Source: Eulemur rufifrons
Taxonomy: Eukaryota > Chordata > Mammalia > Primates > Lemuridae
Length of the DNA: 64,000 bases
Reading direction: 5' to 3'
Assembly (NCBI RefSeq): GCF_041146395.1
Contig: NC_091012.1
Location: 15,676,193-15,740,192 of the forward strand
The notes under the pieces: generated by a model
Database searches by the model: none
Seen by the model: the letters and a program-made list of their open reading frames with translations, nothing else
What the model was told of the DNA's origin: nothing
Position numbers and translations under genes: made by a program
Part shown: in pieces, positions 46,950 to 59,289 of the stretch
Layout of the letters: every line of letters starts with the position of its first letter
Position numbering within the stretch: the first letter of the stretch is position 1

Positions 46950-49900
46950 CAGCTCACCCTTGGTCATGGATGCAAGAGCTCCCCATTTAACATCTAGCCT
47001 GGGACTTGGAGTCATTTTTTACAAGGGTTGCCACTGGACAAAGGGTCCTATGTGGAAGGGGAGCACATTTCCCATGGAGCAATTAATCAAGAAGCCAAGG
47101 GCCAAGATGAGGGCTCTCATGAGTGAGAACTGAGGTGTCCACTCACCCTAGAACATAGGAGTCCCAAAGAATCCATCTCTGCCCTGCCAGTCCTGGAAGA
47201 ATCCAGGCAGAGTTGTCAGTCTGACCGCTCCCTCAATTCTCGACAATACTGGTGTTGACCTGTACAGGTGAAGTTCTCCCTCAAGGGATTCATGGCAGTG
47301 CATGCCTTAGTCTACTTGAGCATACTCAGGTTAGCCCAGGGAGGTGTCACATGGCTCGGTAGGAATAGAGGTGAGGGCCCTGAGGGGGGGACCAAGGCAT
47401 CCCTGGACTACAGAATGGAAGGGGCCCCAGCACTGTACTAGTGGTCAGCTCTGGGAGATCCCATTGTAGAGCGGACAGAATCCGAGGTTCTCCCAGCAGT
47501 CAAGGTGAGACACTGAAGGAGGACTAGTGGAACATTTGACCCTAGGACAGAGGGGCCCCATCCCTGCCTCTGCCATCAGTGATGTCCACCGACTTCTGCC
47601 TCAGGGGTTGACAGAGGTAAGGGCCTTGGTGTGAGGTCCAGACTTCAGCTCAGCGGATGGCAGAGGGCCCCAAATAATCCAGCTCTGCCCCTGCTGTCAG
47701 CCCTGGGACATCCTGGGACAGACTTGTCAGACTGAGCCCTTCCCGTTTATAGCACAAGGGAATTTGGGAAAATATGTTGATGTGACCCAGGGTCAACTGA
47801 GGGCCATAGTGGGCGGAGATCCAGGCTCTGCCACATCCTCGTAGGGGGCCCCACATTCCATTCTTGTCCCTGCTGTCACCCCTGGGAAGCCCAGGTACAG
47901 GACGGGATGTGAGGTAGACCGACTTGTGCCTGAGGGGCTGTCAGAGGTGAAGCCGTTGCTCTGAGGTCCAGACTTCTGGTCGACCGTGAGCAGAGGGCCC
48001 AGGTTCTGTGAGGAGTCAAGGTGAGATGCTCAAGGTGGAATGAGGGGACTCCCCTCTGGTAGAGGGTCCCCAAATATTCCAGCTCTGCCTCTCCTGTCAG
48101 CCTCGGGAAGCTCAGGGAAGCCCAGTGAAGCCCACATGTGGGGGGCCGGCTGTGACATCCACCGACGTCCGTCTCAGGGGCTGATAGAGGCGAGGCCATT
48201 GGTCTGAGGGGCAGGTTTCACGTAGGTGGAGGGGAGAGGGCCGAGGCTCTGTGAGGAGTCAAGTGAGATGATGAGGGTGGACTGAGGGGGCCCCCATCCC
48301 AGGTAACGTGTCCCAAAATAATCCAGCTTTGTCCCTGCTTTCAGCCTTGGACCACCTTGTGGCAGACCTGTCAGGCTGAATCCCTCTCCCTTAGTATTTA
48401 GGGGACTCTGGGAGTCGGAGCCTGCTGTGACCTGGGGCTGACTCAAGGACATGGGGGGGGCGTCCAGGCTCTGCCAGGCATCAAGGTGAGGACCCTGAGG
48501 GAGGATTGAGGTCTCCCACCGCCCATCCCCTTCCACCCTGAATGTCACTGCTGGGATGGCCCAGGGTGTGGGGGCCACTGACTTACACCTCAGGGGTTAG
48601 ACAGAAGTAAGAGCATTGTTGTGAGTGGAAGGGACACAGGCTGTACCAGGCAGCCAAGATGAGAACACACAGATAAGGAGGAGGGGAGGGAGTCCTAGAC
48701 TTCAGGATAGTGGAGAACCCCACAGATGCCTGTCCTTCCGTCAACCCTGGGAGGCCCCATGGAGGGTGGCCTGGCACGTGCATCTTGACAGCCACCTCCT
48801 GGTCTAAGGGATGGTAGGGGCTTGGTATAGTGAGCACGGCCTCAGGTGAGCAGAGGGAGATGCCCAGACCCTGCTGGGAGACAAGAGGTGGATGGAGACC
48901 CAGGATCCCAAGACAGAGGGGCCCCAACCTAGCCCCTGCTTTCATCCCTGGGAGACCCTGGGCAGGGTTGCCACATGTGGTACATCCACGCTTCTTTACG
49001 GCCATGAGGAAGGTGAACACCTTGGTGTGAGGGAGGCCTAGGGGTACCCCACTCCAGAACAGTGGAGGCCTCACAGAAACACCCTGTCCTCACAGTCAGC
49101 CCTGGAAGCTCCACGCAGCGTGGCCAGACCTGGTGCTCCCTCACTACTGCCTGAAGGGGCTGAGTGTGGTTACAAATTTGGTCTGAGGGTCGCAGCTCCA
49201 GGTCAGCACAGGAAAGAGTCCCAGGCCTGATAGGCATCATCAAGGTGAGGACACAGGGGGATGAGTGAGGGGACCTTGTACCCCCGATAGAGAGTGCCCG
49301 TCCATCCGCTATGACAGTTTTTGGCCCTGGGAGGACCCAAAACTGGGTGACCACATGTGCTGGCCCCAGACTTCTACCTGGGGAGGAAGTGAGGGAGGAG
49401 AGGACCTTGTTCTCAGGGGTGCAGCCTCACATCAGCTGAGGGAGGAGTTCCAGGTTTTGTCAGAAGTCAAGATAAGTACCGTTAGTGAGGACTGAAAGTA
49501 CTTACCAGCCCCAGAAAAGAAGGGACCCCACAGAGTCTGGCTTCTTTGTTTTCAGCCCCCTGAGGATACAGGTGGTAGCAGCAAGACTTGGCAAGCTCTG
49601 GCTCTCAAGGCAGTGGGGGGAGGGGCATCCTCAGGAGTTAGAGTTTGGCCTGAGCTCAGATGGACCATCTCAACTCAGCAGGGGTGGGTCAAGGCCCTGC
49701 CAGGATTAAAGGTAAATACCTTAGGGTGAGTTGAGGGAACCCTCACTGCAAAACAGTCTGACACAGGCCCTGCAGTCATCCCTGGGAGATGTGGGGCAAA
49801 CTCACTGCCTTCTGCTCCGTATCAGGGATGTGAGCTCTTGTTCTGAGTGTTTCTCAGGTGAGAAGAGGGGTGGGGTCTAGGGCCCTCTATGCAAAAGGAG

Positions 49901-50340
49901 AGGGCCCTGAGTGGGCAGGGAAGCGACCATCCACCCCAGAATGGTGGGGACCTCACAGAGCCTGGCCCACCTTCCTGACAGCACTAGGGGTACCAGGGCT
50001 GTGCATGTTCTGCAGCCTGAGGGCCCCTCACTTCCCCTTACAGGGGCTCCAGGAACCCACGGTGAGATCTTGGTCTGAGGCAGAGTCCTCAGGGCATGGA
50101 GCAGAGGAGGTCCAGGCAGTGCCAGGAGTCAAGGTGAGGTACACACTCTGAATGTGTGCCAGAGGCCCTACGCTCTCCAGGACAGAGGGGACCCAATACT
50201 GCCCAGCCCCACCCACCCACTATCAGCCCTGGAGCCTCACACTCTGCAGTCCAGCTGCGCTTGAGGAGCCATCTCCTTTTCATGTTCATGTGCTCAGGGG
50301 ATAGTCTGACCAGGAGGAGAGGAGCCCTGGGAGGCCCCAG
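46950..50340 (+). repeat. MAGEA-type upstream repeat array
   Basis: A GC-rich region of roughly a dozen degenerate units of about 200-250 bp. Each has a CTGYTRTCAGCCCTGGGA-like block (for example near 47690, 47868, 48093, 48337, 48736, 48936, 49090, 49770, 50220). Many also have a TCAAGGTGAGG-like block (for example near 47500, 48018, 48486, 49232, 50127) that reads as a splice donor. Upstream regions of MAGEA genes are built of such repeats and supply alternative non-coding first exons. Numerous minus-strand open frames here are shadows of the composition. The best final upstream donor is AAG|GTGAGG at 50134. Confidence 0.7.
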
Positions 50341-51940
50341 GGCATCACCTAAATAGAAGGCCTGTAGGTTGCACTTTGTAAGAGCCCCCACGGTATGGTT
50401 CTCACTGAGGCCACTGACATGCTCCCTCTCTTCTCAGGTCTGTGGGTCCCCATCACCCAGCTCCTGCCCACACTAGTGCCTGCTGTCCCTGACCAGAGCC
50501 ATCATTCCTTCCCACCTCTTTCAGAGGAATCAGTGCCTTTAGGCCCCAAGAGAGGTGCAGGGCCTGGTGGGTTCACAGGCTCCCGGGGTTCAGGAGGAAG
50601 GTGCGGCTGCCTCCTCCTCTACTGTCACCCCGGGATCCTGGAAGAGGTTGCTGCTGCAACACTGAGTCCTCAAGGAGCCTCCTCCTCTCCCACTGGCCTG
50701 GCCTCCAATCCAGAGCACCACTGCACTGAAGGCTCCATCACCGAAGAAAAGGAGGGGCTAAGCACCTCCCAGCACCTGACAGTCCTGGCGTCTCTGCTGC
50801 AAGAAGAGCTACAACAGAAAATGTTTGATTTGGTTCATTTCCTGCTCCTCAAGCATTGAATGAAGGAGCCGATCACCGAGGCAGAAATGCTGAATATTGT
50901 CATCAGAGATTACCAAGACCACTTCCCTGAGATCTTCATCAAAGCCTCTGAGTGCATGCAGCTGGTCTTTGGCATCGATATGAAGGAAGTGGATCCTGCC
51001 AGCCACTTCTATGTCCTTGTCACTGCCCTGGGCCTCACCTACAGTGAGGAGCTGAATGATGGCCAGGGCTTTCCCAAGGCCGGTCTCTTGATGATCATGC
51101 TGGGCTTAATCTTATTGGAGGGCAACTGTGCCCGGGAGGACGGTTGTCTGGGAAGTGCTGAGTGTGATAGAGGTGTGTGCTGGGAGTGAGTATTACATCT
51201 ACGGGGAGCCCCGGAACTCATCACCCAGGAATGGGTGCAGGAAGTGTACCTGGAGCCCAACAGCGATCCTGCATGTTATGAGTTCCTTTGGGCCCGAGAG
51301 CCCATGGTGAAACCAGCAAGATGAAAGTCCTTGAGCATGTGGTGAAGCTCAATCAGGGCAAGCCCAGATCCTTCCCACTCCTGTGTGAAGAGGCTTTGAG
51401 AGATGAGGTAGAGAGGGAGTGAGCAGGAGCTGCAGGCAGGGCCAATGGTGGGGCAGGGCCAGTGCACATCCAGGTCCCCTTCCAGCAGCTCCTCCTGCCC
51501 CATGAGAAATTAGTCCTTTCTTTACTCTGTGTTCAAAGAGAGCAGTCAGTGTTTAAAGCAGTGGAGGGCCCCAGTAGCCTGGAGAAACCACCACTGCATA
51601 ACCTTTTGTGTCCCTGTTACATTTGGGTGTTTTGCATATTGATCTTTGTTTTCCTTTTGGAATTTTTCAAATTTTGTTTTATTCATAGAAGTTTTAATTA
51701 GCTTCAGCATCTAAGTTGGGGAATGATATTGAACACACATGTAATTTTGCTTATCAAAAGTAACAGTTTGCCATTTTTAAAAAAAAAATGGGGTCACCTT
51801 CCATTTCATTTTGCTGCTTGGAACAAGGTGGAATTGGAATGTCATTGCCATAGAAATTTTCTTGGAAATGTGAAAGAACTTTGATTTAAGCATATAGAGT
51901 TATGAAATAAAGAAATAAAATTTAAAGACGCTTCAATATT
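50341..51940 (+). pseudogene. MAGEA-family gene, pseudogenised
   Basis: A non-coding exon ending at 50392, a very short intron (50393-50437, CTCTCTTCTCAG acceptor), then the single coding exon as in MAGEA genes. The protein trace includes [80 protein letters not shown] and KMKVLEHVV. This places it with MAGEA8/10/11-like members. MAGE proteins bind RING E3 ubiquitin ligases through the MAGE homology domain. Lesions: the start codon is ATT (50504-50506); TAG at 50540-50542; frameshift near 50640; TGA at 50857-50859 (likely CGA decay); frameshifts near 51140, 51210 and 51310. The frame ends at TGA 51420-51422. The 3' UTR is well kept, with poly(A) signals. Introns are retained, so this is a duplicated rather than retroposed pseudogene. 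Confidence 0.88.
51906..51919 (+). terminator. Tandem poly(A) signals of MAGEA pseudogene
   Basis: AATAAA at 51906-51911 and again at 51914-51919, at the end of the MAGEA-like 3' UTR. Confidence 0.7.
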
Positions 51941-53089
51941 ACAATCTAATCCTTTTCACATGTCTTGCTATAAAATTAAAATATACGTGTGTATGTGACT
52001 TTGCCTGGCTCATTTGAGAACGTAGGGGAAATTAATCTCAATAAATAAGAGCCACTGATCACTGGCACATTTGTTCCCCAAATATTCATTGACCATCTGC
52101 TCTTTGAAAGACTGTGGGTTAATGGTGACACTAGGGTAAGATAGACCCAATGCTTCCCATAGAATTAGAGAGTCTAGGAGCTGCAGTCATATAATTAAAG
52201 TGGTGAGATGTCCTCTAAGTCCTAAAGAACAAGTGACGGAAGGGTTGAAGGGTAGCACTTCTGCTGAGAGCAGTGGGGTGTGAGTGCCCTGAGCCAGGGT
52301 GGTTTGGGGCTTGGGGAAACTTCAGTTCCTTCTGTGGGAGTTGGTTGTAATGAACCTGGCTGGTGGCAGGGCCAGACTGTCAGACCATGTGACTCGTGAC
52401 TTAGCGCTGAGAGCAAAGCCTGGAAGGGAGAACTGCCCTGAGCAGTTCCTTCTGGATGCTGAGCAAATCAGAGAGGAATCTCCAGATGGGGTGGGTGTGG
52501 AAGATATCCTGTGCTCTTGTCCCACTGTGGCTGAGCACAGATCAAGAGCCAGGTGATCAACAATTGTCCTCTGCAGGGATTTCCTGAGATATAGGGCGAA
52601 TCTCCCATGAAGTGAGGCCCCAAGGCAATGGCCAAGTACACATCTGTCTGGCTGGGAGAGCCAGAGCCAATCCTATTAAAATGGCATTTTAGTTAGGTTA
52701 TCTCAAGTGTAATTTGGCCTATTGGAAGGGCTTAGATTTTGGGTGGTGATGAAATGGATAAAAAAAAGCGGTTTGGCTGGAAAAGCAGCTGGGAGGGAGG
52801 GAAGGAGTTGGTCCTTGCCTCAGATGCCAGGAACTTTGAGCTGTATCCAGCTGTGGAAGACTCCCCCACACCCAAATTAAATAGTAAATCATCTAGGAGG
52901 GAATTTTTACTGAGTTTTTTTCCATGAAGCAACATTTTTCGCTGAATAGGAATTGCCTATCCTATTGAGCTGCATACACAGAGGTTTCCTAGATAATAGC
53001 GACACTAGCAAAAAAAAAAATTCCCAGAAGTAAGTGTAGTAGGATCTGAGGTCCAAATATACTAATAATGCAAATAACTGTCAATCAGG
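51941..53089. other. No gene recognised
   Basis: Intergenic. A stretch near 52060-52200 may be a decayed MIR, but the match is weak. Open frames at 52222-52927 are overlapping and without family resemblance. Confidence 0.45.
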
Positions 53090-53272
53090 AAAAATATAAC
53101 ATATGGCAGACACTGTGTCAGGTGCTTTACTTACATTGCACACATTCCAACAGTCCTACCAGACAGATCCTATCAAACCTATTTTGCAGATGAAGAACCT
53201 AAGGCTCACAGGGCTTGGTAGATTCCCATAAACACACGGCTAGTAAGAAACAGGGTCAGGACTAGATCCCCT
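53090..53272 (+). repeat. MIR SINE
   Basis: Matches the MIR layout: CACTGTGTCAGGTGCTTTAC, then TTTTGCAGATGAAGAA, AAGGCTCACAGGG and a final ACACACGGCTAGTAAG block. Confidence 0.75.
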
Positions 53273-53274
53273 GC

Positions 53275-53672
53275 CAGTATGGACAGAATGTTGTCTGCCC
53301 TAAAATCCATATGCTGAAGCCCTAACCCGCAGTACCTCAGACTGTGACTGTATTTGGTGATACAATCTTTAATGAGGTCATTGAGGTAAAATGAGGTACT
53401 TAGGGTGGCCTCTAATTTAATGACTGGTGTCCTTATGAGAAGAGGAGATTAGAACAGAGATACACACAGAGGGAAGACCCTTTGGAGACGCAGGGAGAAG
53501 ACAGCCATCTCCAAAACCAAGGAAAGAGGCTTCAGAACAAACCGACCATGCCATCACTTTGATTGTGGACTTCCAGCCTCCAGGACAATGACACTACATA
53601 TTTCTGTTGTTTAAACCCCCCAGTCCATGGCACCTTCTCATGGCATCCCGAGAAAACTAATACATATGGTCT
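53275..53672 (+). mobile_element. MaLR (ERVL-type) solo LTR
   Basis: LTR with the MaLR pattern: ATGCTGAAGCCCTAACCC near the start, GTGTCCTTATGAGAAGAGGA in the middle, and a TTTCTGTTGTTTAAACC end. No internal retroviral genes are attached. Confidence 0.7.
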
Positions 53673-53821
53673 GAATTCATCTAGAGCCCACACCGTTTCC
53701 ACTCTTCCCAACCTGAAGCAGACGTTGGTCTTGCTTCATTTCTCTTCTCATGATTCCATAATGTTTCTCAGGCAAACAAAACAAGGACTGTGGTCCAGGT
53801 ACTAAAAGCAGGCACAAAAAT

Positions 53822-54205
53822 GTGTTATGGAATGAAATGTGTCCCCCAAAATTCATACGTGGAAGCTGTAAGCCCCAATGTGATGGTCCTTGGTGATGGG
53901 GACTTTGGGAGGTAATTCGGTTTTGTTAAGGCCATGAGGGTGGAGCCCTCATCATGGGATTAGTGCCCTTATAAGAAGAGACCCCAGAGAAGAAGCTTGC
54001 TCTTTCTATTTCTCCCTGCCATGTGAGGACACACAGAGAAGGTGGCCATCTGTAAGCCAGAAAGAAAGTCCTCACCAGACACCCACTACCCTGGCACCCT
54101 GGTCTCAGACTTTCCAGACTCTAGGACTATGAGAATATAAATGTCTGTTGTTTGACCTCCTGGTCTATAGTATTTCCTTATGGCAGCCTGCAATGACTAA
54201 GGCAA
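53822..54205 (+). mobile_element. MaLR (ERVL-type) solo LTR
   Basis: Begins TGTGTTATGGAATGAAATGT, with CCCAATGTGATGGTCC, GCCCTTATAAGAAGAGACC and AATGTCTGTTGTTTGA. Same orientation as the LTR 150 bp upstream but a different subfamily. Confidence 0.75.
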
Positions 54206-54811
54206 GAAGGAGGATGGCAATGTGAATCAAATACAATTTAGGGATTGTATGTGTTTCCTTGAGAGCCAAACCTGCCCAGATGCCAGCATTTTTGTGCAGT
54301 ACCAGTACTTTACTGCATTACCATGCCATTTCCTGAATCTTGCCCAGGGTGTCGGCCTGTCCAACTCTGGAATCCGGCCTGCTGCCCAGCTCTCTGTGGC
54401 TGCATCCTCTAAAGGCTGTCAGTGGCATTGCCCAGAGTCACTTCTCCTCCCCCGACATAGAGTATTTCTACTCTCTGCACAAGGCCCTTAATTGTCCCTT
54501 TCCCTCACCCTGGAGCCCCTCTGATAGCAAAGTTCCCTTTCACTTTGAGTAGTGACTTTTAGACACCTGGTCATCCTGTTGGATGTCTTCAAGACCTTCC
54601 CAAAATGTTTTCCAAATAAGCTGCTGAGTGGAGTCTGATTTGGCCCATAATTTACCAGTTCCTGAGATATAACCCTGAAGTTAGAGGGAAAGTTTTTAAG
54701 CCTCCCCATGATATTTACAATAGGATTTTAATGGGGTGTCTTATTTGAAACTGGCCACTGAGCACATACATAGATTAAAGAGCTTTCCAGGTTGGTCAAA
54801 AACCAAAGCCT

Positions 54812-55205
54812 CTCATATTAGTCAGCTTAGACTGCCAGAACAAAATACCACAGACTGTGAGGCTTAAACAGCATATATTTATTCCTCACAGTTTTGGAGG
54901 CTGGAAAGTCTGAGACCGAGGTACTGGCAGATTTGATCCCTGGTGAGGGCTCTCTTTCTGGCTTGTGGACAGCTGCCCTCTCTGTGTATACACATGGCAG
55001 AGAGAGACAGAGAGAGCAAGAAAGCTCTCTGATGTTTCTACTTATGAGGGCACTAATCCCATCATCAGGGCCCCATCCTCATGACCTCATTTGACCCTAA
55101 TTACTTCTGAAAGGCCCCATCTACACATACATCACATTGGTCCTCAGGGATTCAACATATAAATTTGGGGCAAGGGGGCACAGCTCAGTTCATAGCATCA
55201 CCTTT
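54812..55205 (-). mobile_element. MaLR (ERVL-type) solo LTR, antisense
   Basis: Reverse of the MaLR pattern: AACAAAATACCACAGACTG, CACAGTTTTGGAGGCTGGAA, AGGGCACTAATCCCATCATC and TTCAACATATAAATTTGGGG. Confidence 0.75.
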
Positions 55206-56205
55206 ATATTGGTAAATGAGGAAAGACTATGGAAATCAGTAGGCAGCAAATATTTCCCGAAGCTGAATTCCTGAAAGTCTGCTATCCTCCTAGGAACTAA
55301 AAATTGGTTCCTTGGTAGACATGCCAGCTCAGGTTAAAAATGATGGAATAACCGTCATCTTTCCACTGCTTCTGCTCTGTGTGTCTGCCCCAAAGGAAAG
55401 TCCTGGCTTTCAGTGTGTCTAAGGACATCCTGTGCGGATCTTCAGTCATGCAGAGGGTAGCAGAGAATCATAGGTTAAGATTTTGCCCCTACATCAAATG
55501 GAAAGAGAAACTCCTCAGCCTACTGGGATGACAGATGGTGCTGCAAAGGTTAGTGCAGAAAAGTGCCATTGAGTGAAGAAGGCAAAGCCTTCCTGCTGAC
55601 ATTTACAGGATCCTTGGAAAACTACATGTGATCCTGCAATTGAAAGCACCTGTCATGTAGTAAGTATTTTAAAAAGTTGGAGAGCTTGGGCAAAATCTGG
55701 CCTTCTCAGAAACTCCTCCCAGCAGTGAAGGGTGTTGTCATAACACATTATAGCCATTGCTTTTTGTTGTGTCCCTACTATGTAACAGTTTGTGGCAAGG
55801 ATTTTAAATGCTCTTACACATCTTGTCATCCTCTCCTTCCTGGAGAAGGATGGCACATGGGAGCAGTGCAGTCCACTTGTAATGAGGAAGTGTCATGTTA
55901 CTATCCTTTTTCACTGCATCACAAGCAGAGGCCTTGTTTGTCCTATCCAGGCACTGGAGAGCCAGGGCGCCATTTCCTCACATTCTTCCTCCATTCAATG
56001 GCAAGCAAGGCAACTCCATGTAAGATGGGGGAGTCACAAAGAGGAAGCAGCCTGGGCCCTTGAGTCACTTGAGAGCACCTAAGGAAACGCTTCAGAATTT
56101 ATATGCATGAAAAATAAGTTTTTCTTGTGTTAAGCCATTCAAATTTCAGAGTTTCCTGCATGACCTTGTGGTTACTTCAAATAATACACAGCTACTATTT
56201 TTGGT
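55206..56205. other. No gene recognised
   Basis: Unique sequence with a probable decayed MIR around 55770-55860 (CCCTACTATGTAACAGTTTG). No exon or promoter pattern seen. Confidence 0.4.
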
Positions 56206-56209
56206 GTCA

Positions 56210-56955
56210 AGCTTATTTGGATATTTCAATTGCAAAGGAATAGTGCGTATATTCTCGTTACATAAACTTCTAAAAATATAGATAAATCACAATTCCTCTC
56301 TTTACAAAGTTCACCCACAGTTCAGTCCCCTCCTCAGAGGTCACCACTATTGTTCATAGTAATATGGTATGTATTATTTTAAGCCTTATTATAGGGTTTT
56401 TTAGACGTAGGTGCACTATGGAAACATACAGTGCTGTTAAATACCCACAGATATCATGTACATATTGATCTACCACATGCCTTTGCCACTTAATAAGATG
56501 GGTGCAGGATCTTCCCACCCGCACTTTTGTAACTGCTCCCTAGAACTGTAAAGTAGCTGTGTGTCACAGTTAACTAAACCTTTCTTCTCCTGATGAACAT
56601 GTAAGCTGTTTTCCATTTGTTGCTATGATTTGTGGAACTGAAATAATATCTCTGAACCTCAAATTTTTGGGCAAATATGCATATTTTCTTATAAGAAAGA
56701 TACATTAGCACGGACATTGGCTGAAAGAGGAAATGGCATGCATAGTTTACTTTTTACAAATATCGTCAAAATTTTATTCCAAAAACACTGTACCAATTCA
56801 TTTTCTCAGAAATGTATGTGAAGATCCTACATGCTAACAAATATCTTATTTTATTAGTCTTTTAAATTTTGGTGAAATTAAGAATAAAATTTGGTGAAGA
56901 AATCTTGTTTCACTGTTATTTTAATTTGCATCTCCACTGTCTCAGATTAGGTTAA
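56210..56955 (-). mobile_element. Old L1 fragment, antisense
   Basis: Very diverged L1 tail sequence, with GTTATTTTAATTTGCATCTC near its right end and the TACATATTGATCTACC and GATGAACATGTAAGCTGTTT blocks. Confidence 0.5.
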
Positions 56956-58729
56956 TTCCTTCCCTAGATGAAGCTGGATTCAGGCAGTGATGTCCTGGGT
57001 AACACTATACCTCTAGGATTGATTTAAACATCAGAAATACAATGTACCATTTCCTTTAGTGAAGGAAAGATTTGGTCAGAGTGACCAGGAGCCAGGGAAG
57101 GAGAGTGGACAGGCCTCCTCGGCAAGTGAGGAGTGTTGGGGGGATCCAGAAGACAGTGGTGGCCAGAGTCCAGGAGAGAGAACACTTGCAAAGCCACGGC
57201 CACAGAGCCCCAGGCAGGCTGGCACTCAGAGCTCTACCTCCAGATCTCAGCCCACTGGGGGAAGGACCAGAGGGAGGGAAGGGCCAGGGAGGATGGAGGA
57301 CAGGACAAGGCCCTTGAATGGGCTTGGGAAATCTGGGGCCCATCGTTTGTCCCCAGGTGGAAGCTGCAGTGTGATGTGAGTGGCCATGCCTGCTAGGTGG
57401 ATGAAGGCACCCCAGACCCCTTAGGAGCTCCCAGCTCAGTCTGGAAGAGCATAGCTGGTGCCCTGCATCATTCTGCGTGAGTCCCCTCAAGTCCCTTGAC
57501 CCATCTAGTGGTCTGGTGCACCCTGGACAGGGTCCCAGGCTGAGAGCTGTCTCAACGCCTGTGGCGGCCGGGGTTTCATCCCCTGTGTACCCTTGGCCCC
57601 CTCAAACACCACTGCATGGTTGGGTGGGTTGGCAATCGATACTGACAGGTGAGACCGGCCTGGAAGTTAACTGGGCAGGGGAAGGCAGTAGTGTGGCTGC
57701 TTCGAGGGGAATCTGGGGGAAGGAAGCCCTGGAGTTAATCACCCCAGACTCTGCTGATCAGGGGCTGGCTGTGGACGTGCCGTGACAAAGGAGCTGGCAC
57801 CCTTCCTTGTCAAACTGACGGGGAAGTGTGGGGCCCAGTACAGGAAGCATCAAGCCCCATCATGTTTGCAGCATCCACACCTACACAACAGTGATTGGGC
57901 GGGGGATGAGACGTCCGATGACACTCTCAGGGACAGTCCAGGAGAATTCTGATGTCAGATGAACAGTTGTGGCATGTGCCTTCTGTGAAGGCAGAAGGCC
58001 CAGGCGGAGAGCAGCCTCCACACTTTGAATCGGCCAATGGGACCCTCTGGTATTTTGATCCATCCATTCCCTCCTTCATTCATTCATCCAGCAAACCCTT
58101 ATTGAACATCTATTGAGGAAAAACACCAAGTAAACAAAACAAAAGAAGGGACCAGTTACTTCAATCTTCTGCGGGGAGGGTGGTGAGGTGGAGACACACG
58201 TGAGAGTTTTAGGAAGTCGGGGTCTGTGAAATGATGTCGAGAATCTTTAATGATCTGACTTTGGGGGCTGCAGACTAAGTGGAAGCCGCTCCTGTTAGCT
58301 GAAGGTAAGGGGGAGGGAGGAAGAGTTGGTCGTGATGGGATGAAGAAGAATGTGGAGGATGAGGTCAGTGGGGACTGTGCAGATGGGGAGTTGCTCTGGC
58401 CCATCCGGGTGGAGGTGCCCACTGGGAAAATGGGTCTGTCTATGTGGATGGGAGTCAGGGCTGGACTTGATGTTTGGCTACATCAACAGGGGGAACTTCA
58501 GGACATGGGTTTAAGTTAAGCAGAGTGCTGTGTAGATAGTGGCCTACATGCTTGTAATAGTCTGCATTCTCCACAGAAATAGAAGTGAGAATAGCAGGGA
58601 GCAGTGGAGCTGCTGGGATAAGTCCTGGAGTCTGCAGGTCTGACAACCCAGAGATGAGTGGTCTGGGAACAGGTGAAGATGGATATCCTAGCTCAGAAAT
58701 TGAGAAAATTCACCCTCCTTCCACTTTTT
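56956..58729. other. No gene recognised; GC-rich at 57.06-57.8 kb
   Basis: The GC-rich block gives overlapping open frames on both strands (57056-57490, 57477-57785) with low-complexity content. None resembles a known family. A short MIR-like piece (TTCATTCATTCATCCAGCAA) lies at about 58072-58110. Confidence 0.4.
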
Positions 58730-58912
58730 TTGTTCTGGGGACACTCTCAGTGGCTGGCACATTGGTAAGGGCGATCTTCTTTACTCAGTCTACTGACTGA
58801 AATGCCAACGTCTTTCAAAAACACCTCACAGACACATTCAGATACAATGTTTGACCAGCTATCTGAGCCCAGCCAAGTCGGCACATAAAATTAACCATCA
58901 CCAGTCAAACCC
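58730..58912 (+). repeat. Partial copy of the unassigned repeat at 40525-41140
   Basis: Shares AAACACCTCACAGACACATTC and ends ATAAAATTAACCATCACCAG. Confidence 0.55.
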
Positions 58913-59289
58913 GTCTCCACTTAGCACCTATACACAGCTGCTTAGACCATACCTAACGTCCAAATAAAGACAAGAGCAAGGTTGTGATTCTGTTTAACTT
59001 AATACAGCTGTCCTGCACACAAATGGACATATACTAATCGTTTCCCCAGAAGAGGAGATGAGTTCCTTCAATCAGGTTTTTCTTGTGCTGATATCCCATA
59101 ACTTAAATAATATTACATAAAATCAACAATACTGAAATACTGATAGCAGGTCAACACATGTATGTTACATGATAAGGGAGTACAGGAGGAAAGGAAATAA
59201 AGGTATTTGCTATATATATGTATATGTATAGATACACAAACATATGTATTTGTGAAAAATAACAGGGTAATGGCCTTTTGAAGTCACAG
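58913..59289. other. No gene recognised
   Basis: AT-rich sequence with a short TATATA/GTATA tract near 59208-59240. Confidence 0.45.

Noticed and set aside
48583..49074. 163-codon minus-strand open frame
   Set aside because: Shadow of the GC-rich MAGEA upstream repeat array; neighbouring repeat units give similar unrelated frames.
57056..57490. 144-codon minus-strand open frame in GC-rich sequence
   Set aside because: Overlapped by several plus-strand frames, low-complexity, no domain or splice support.
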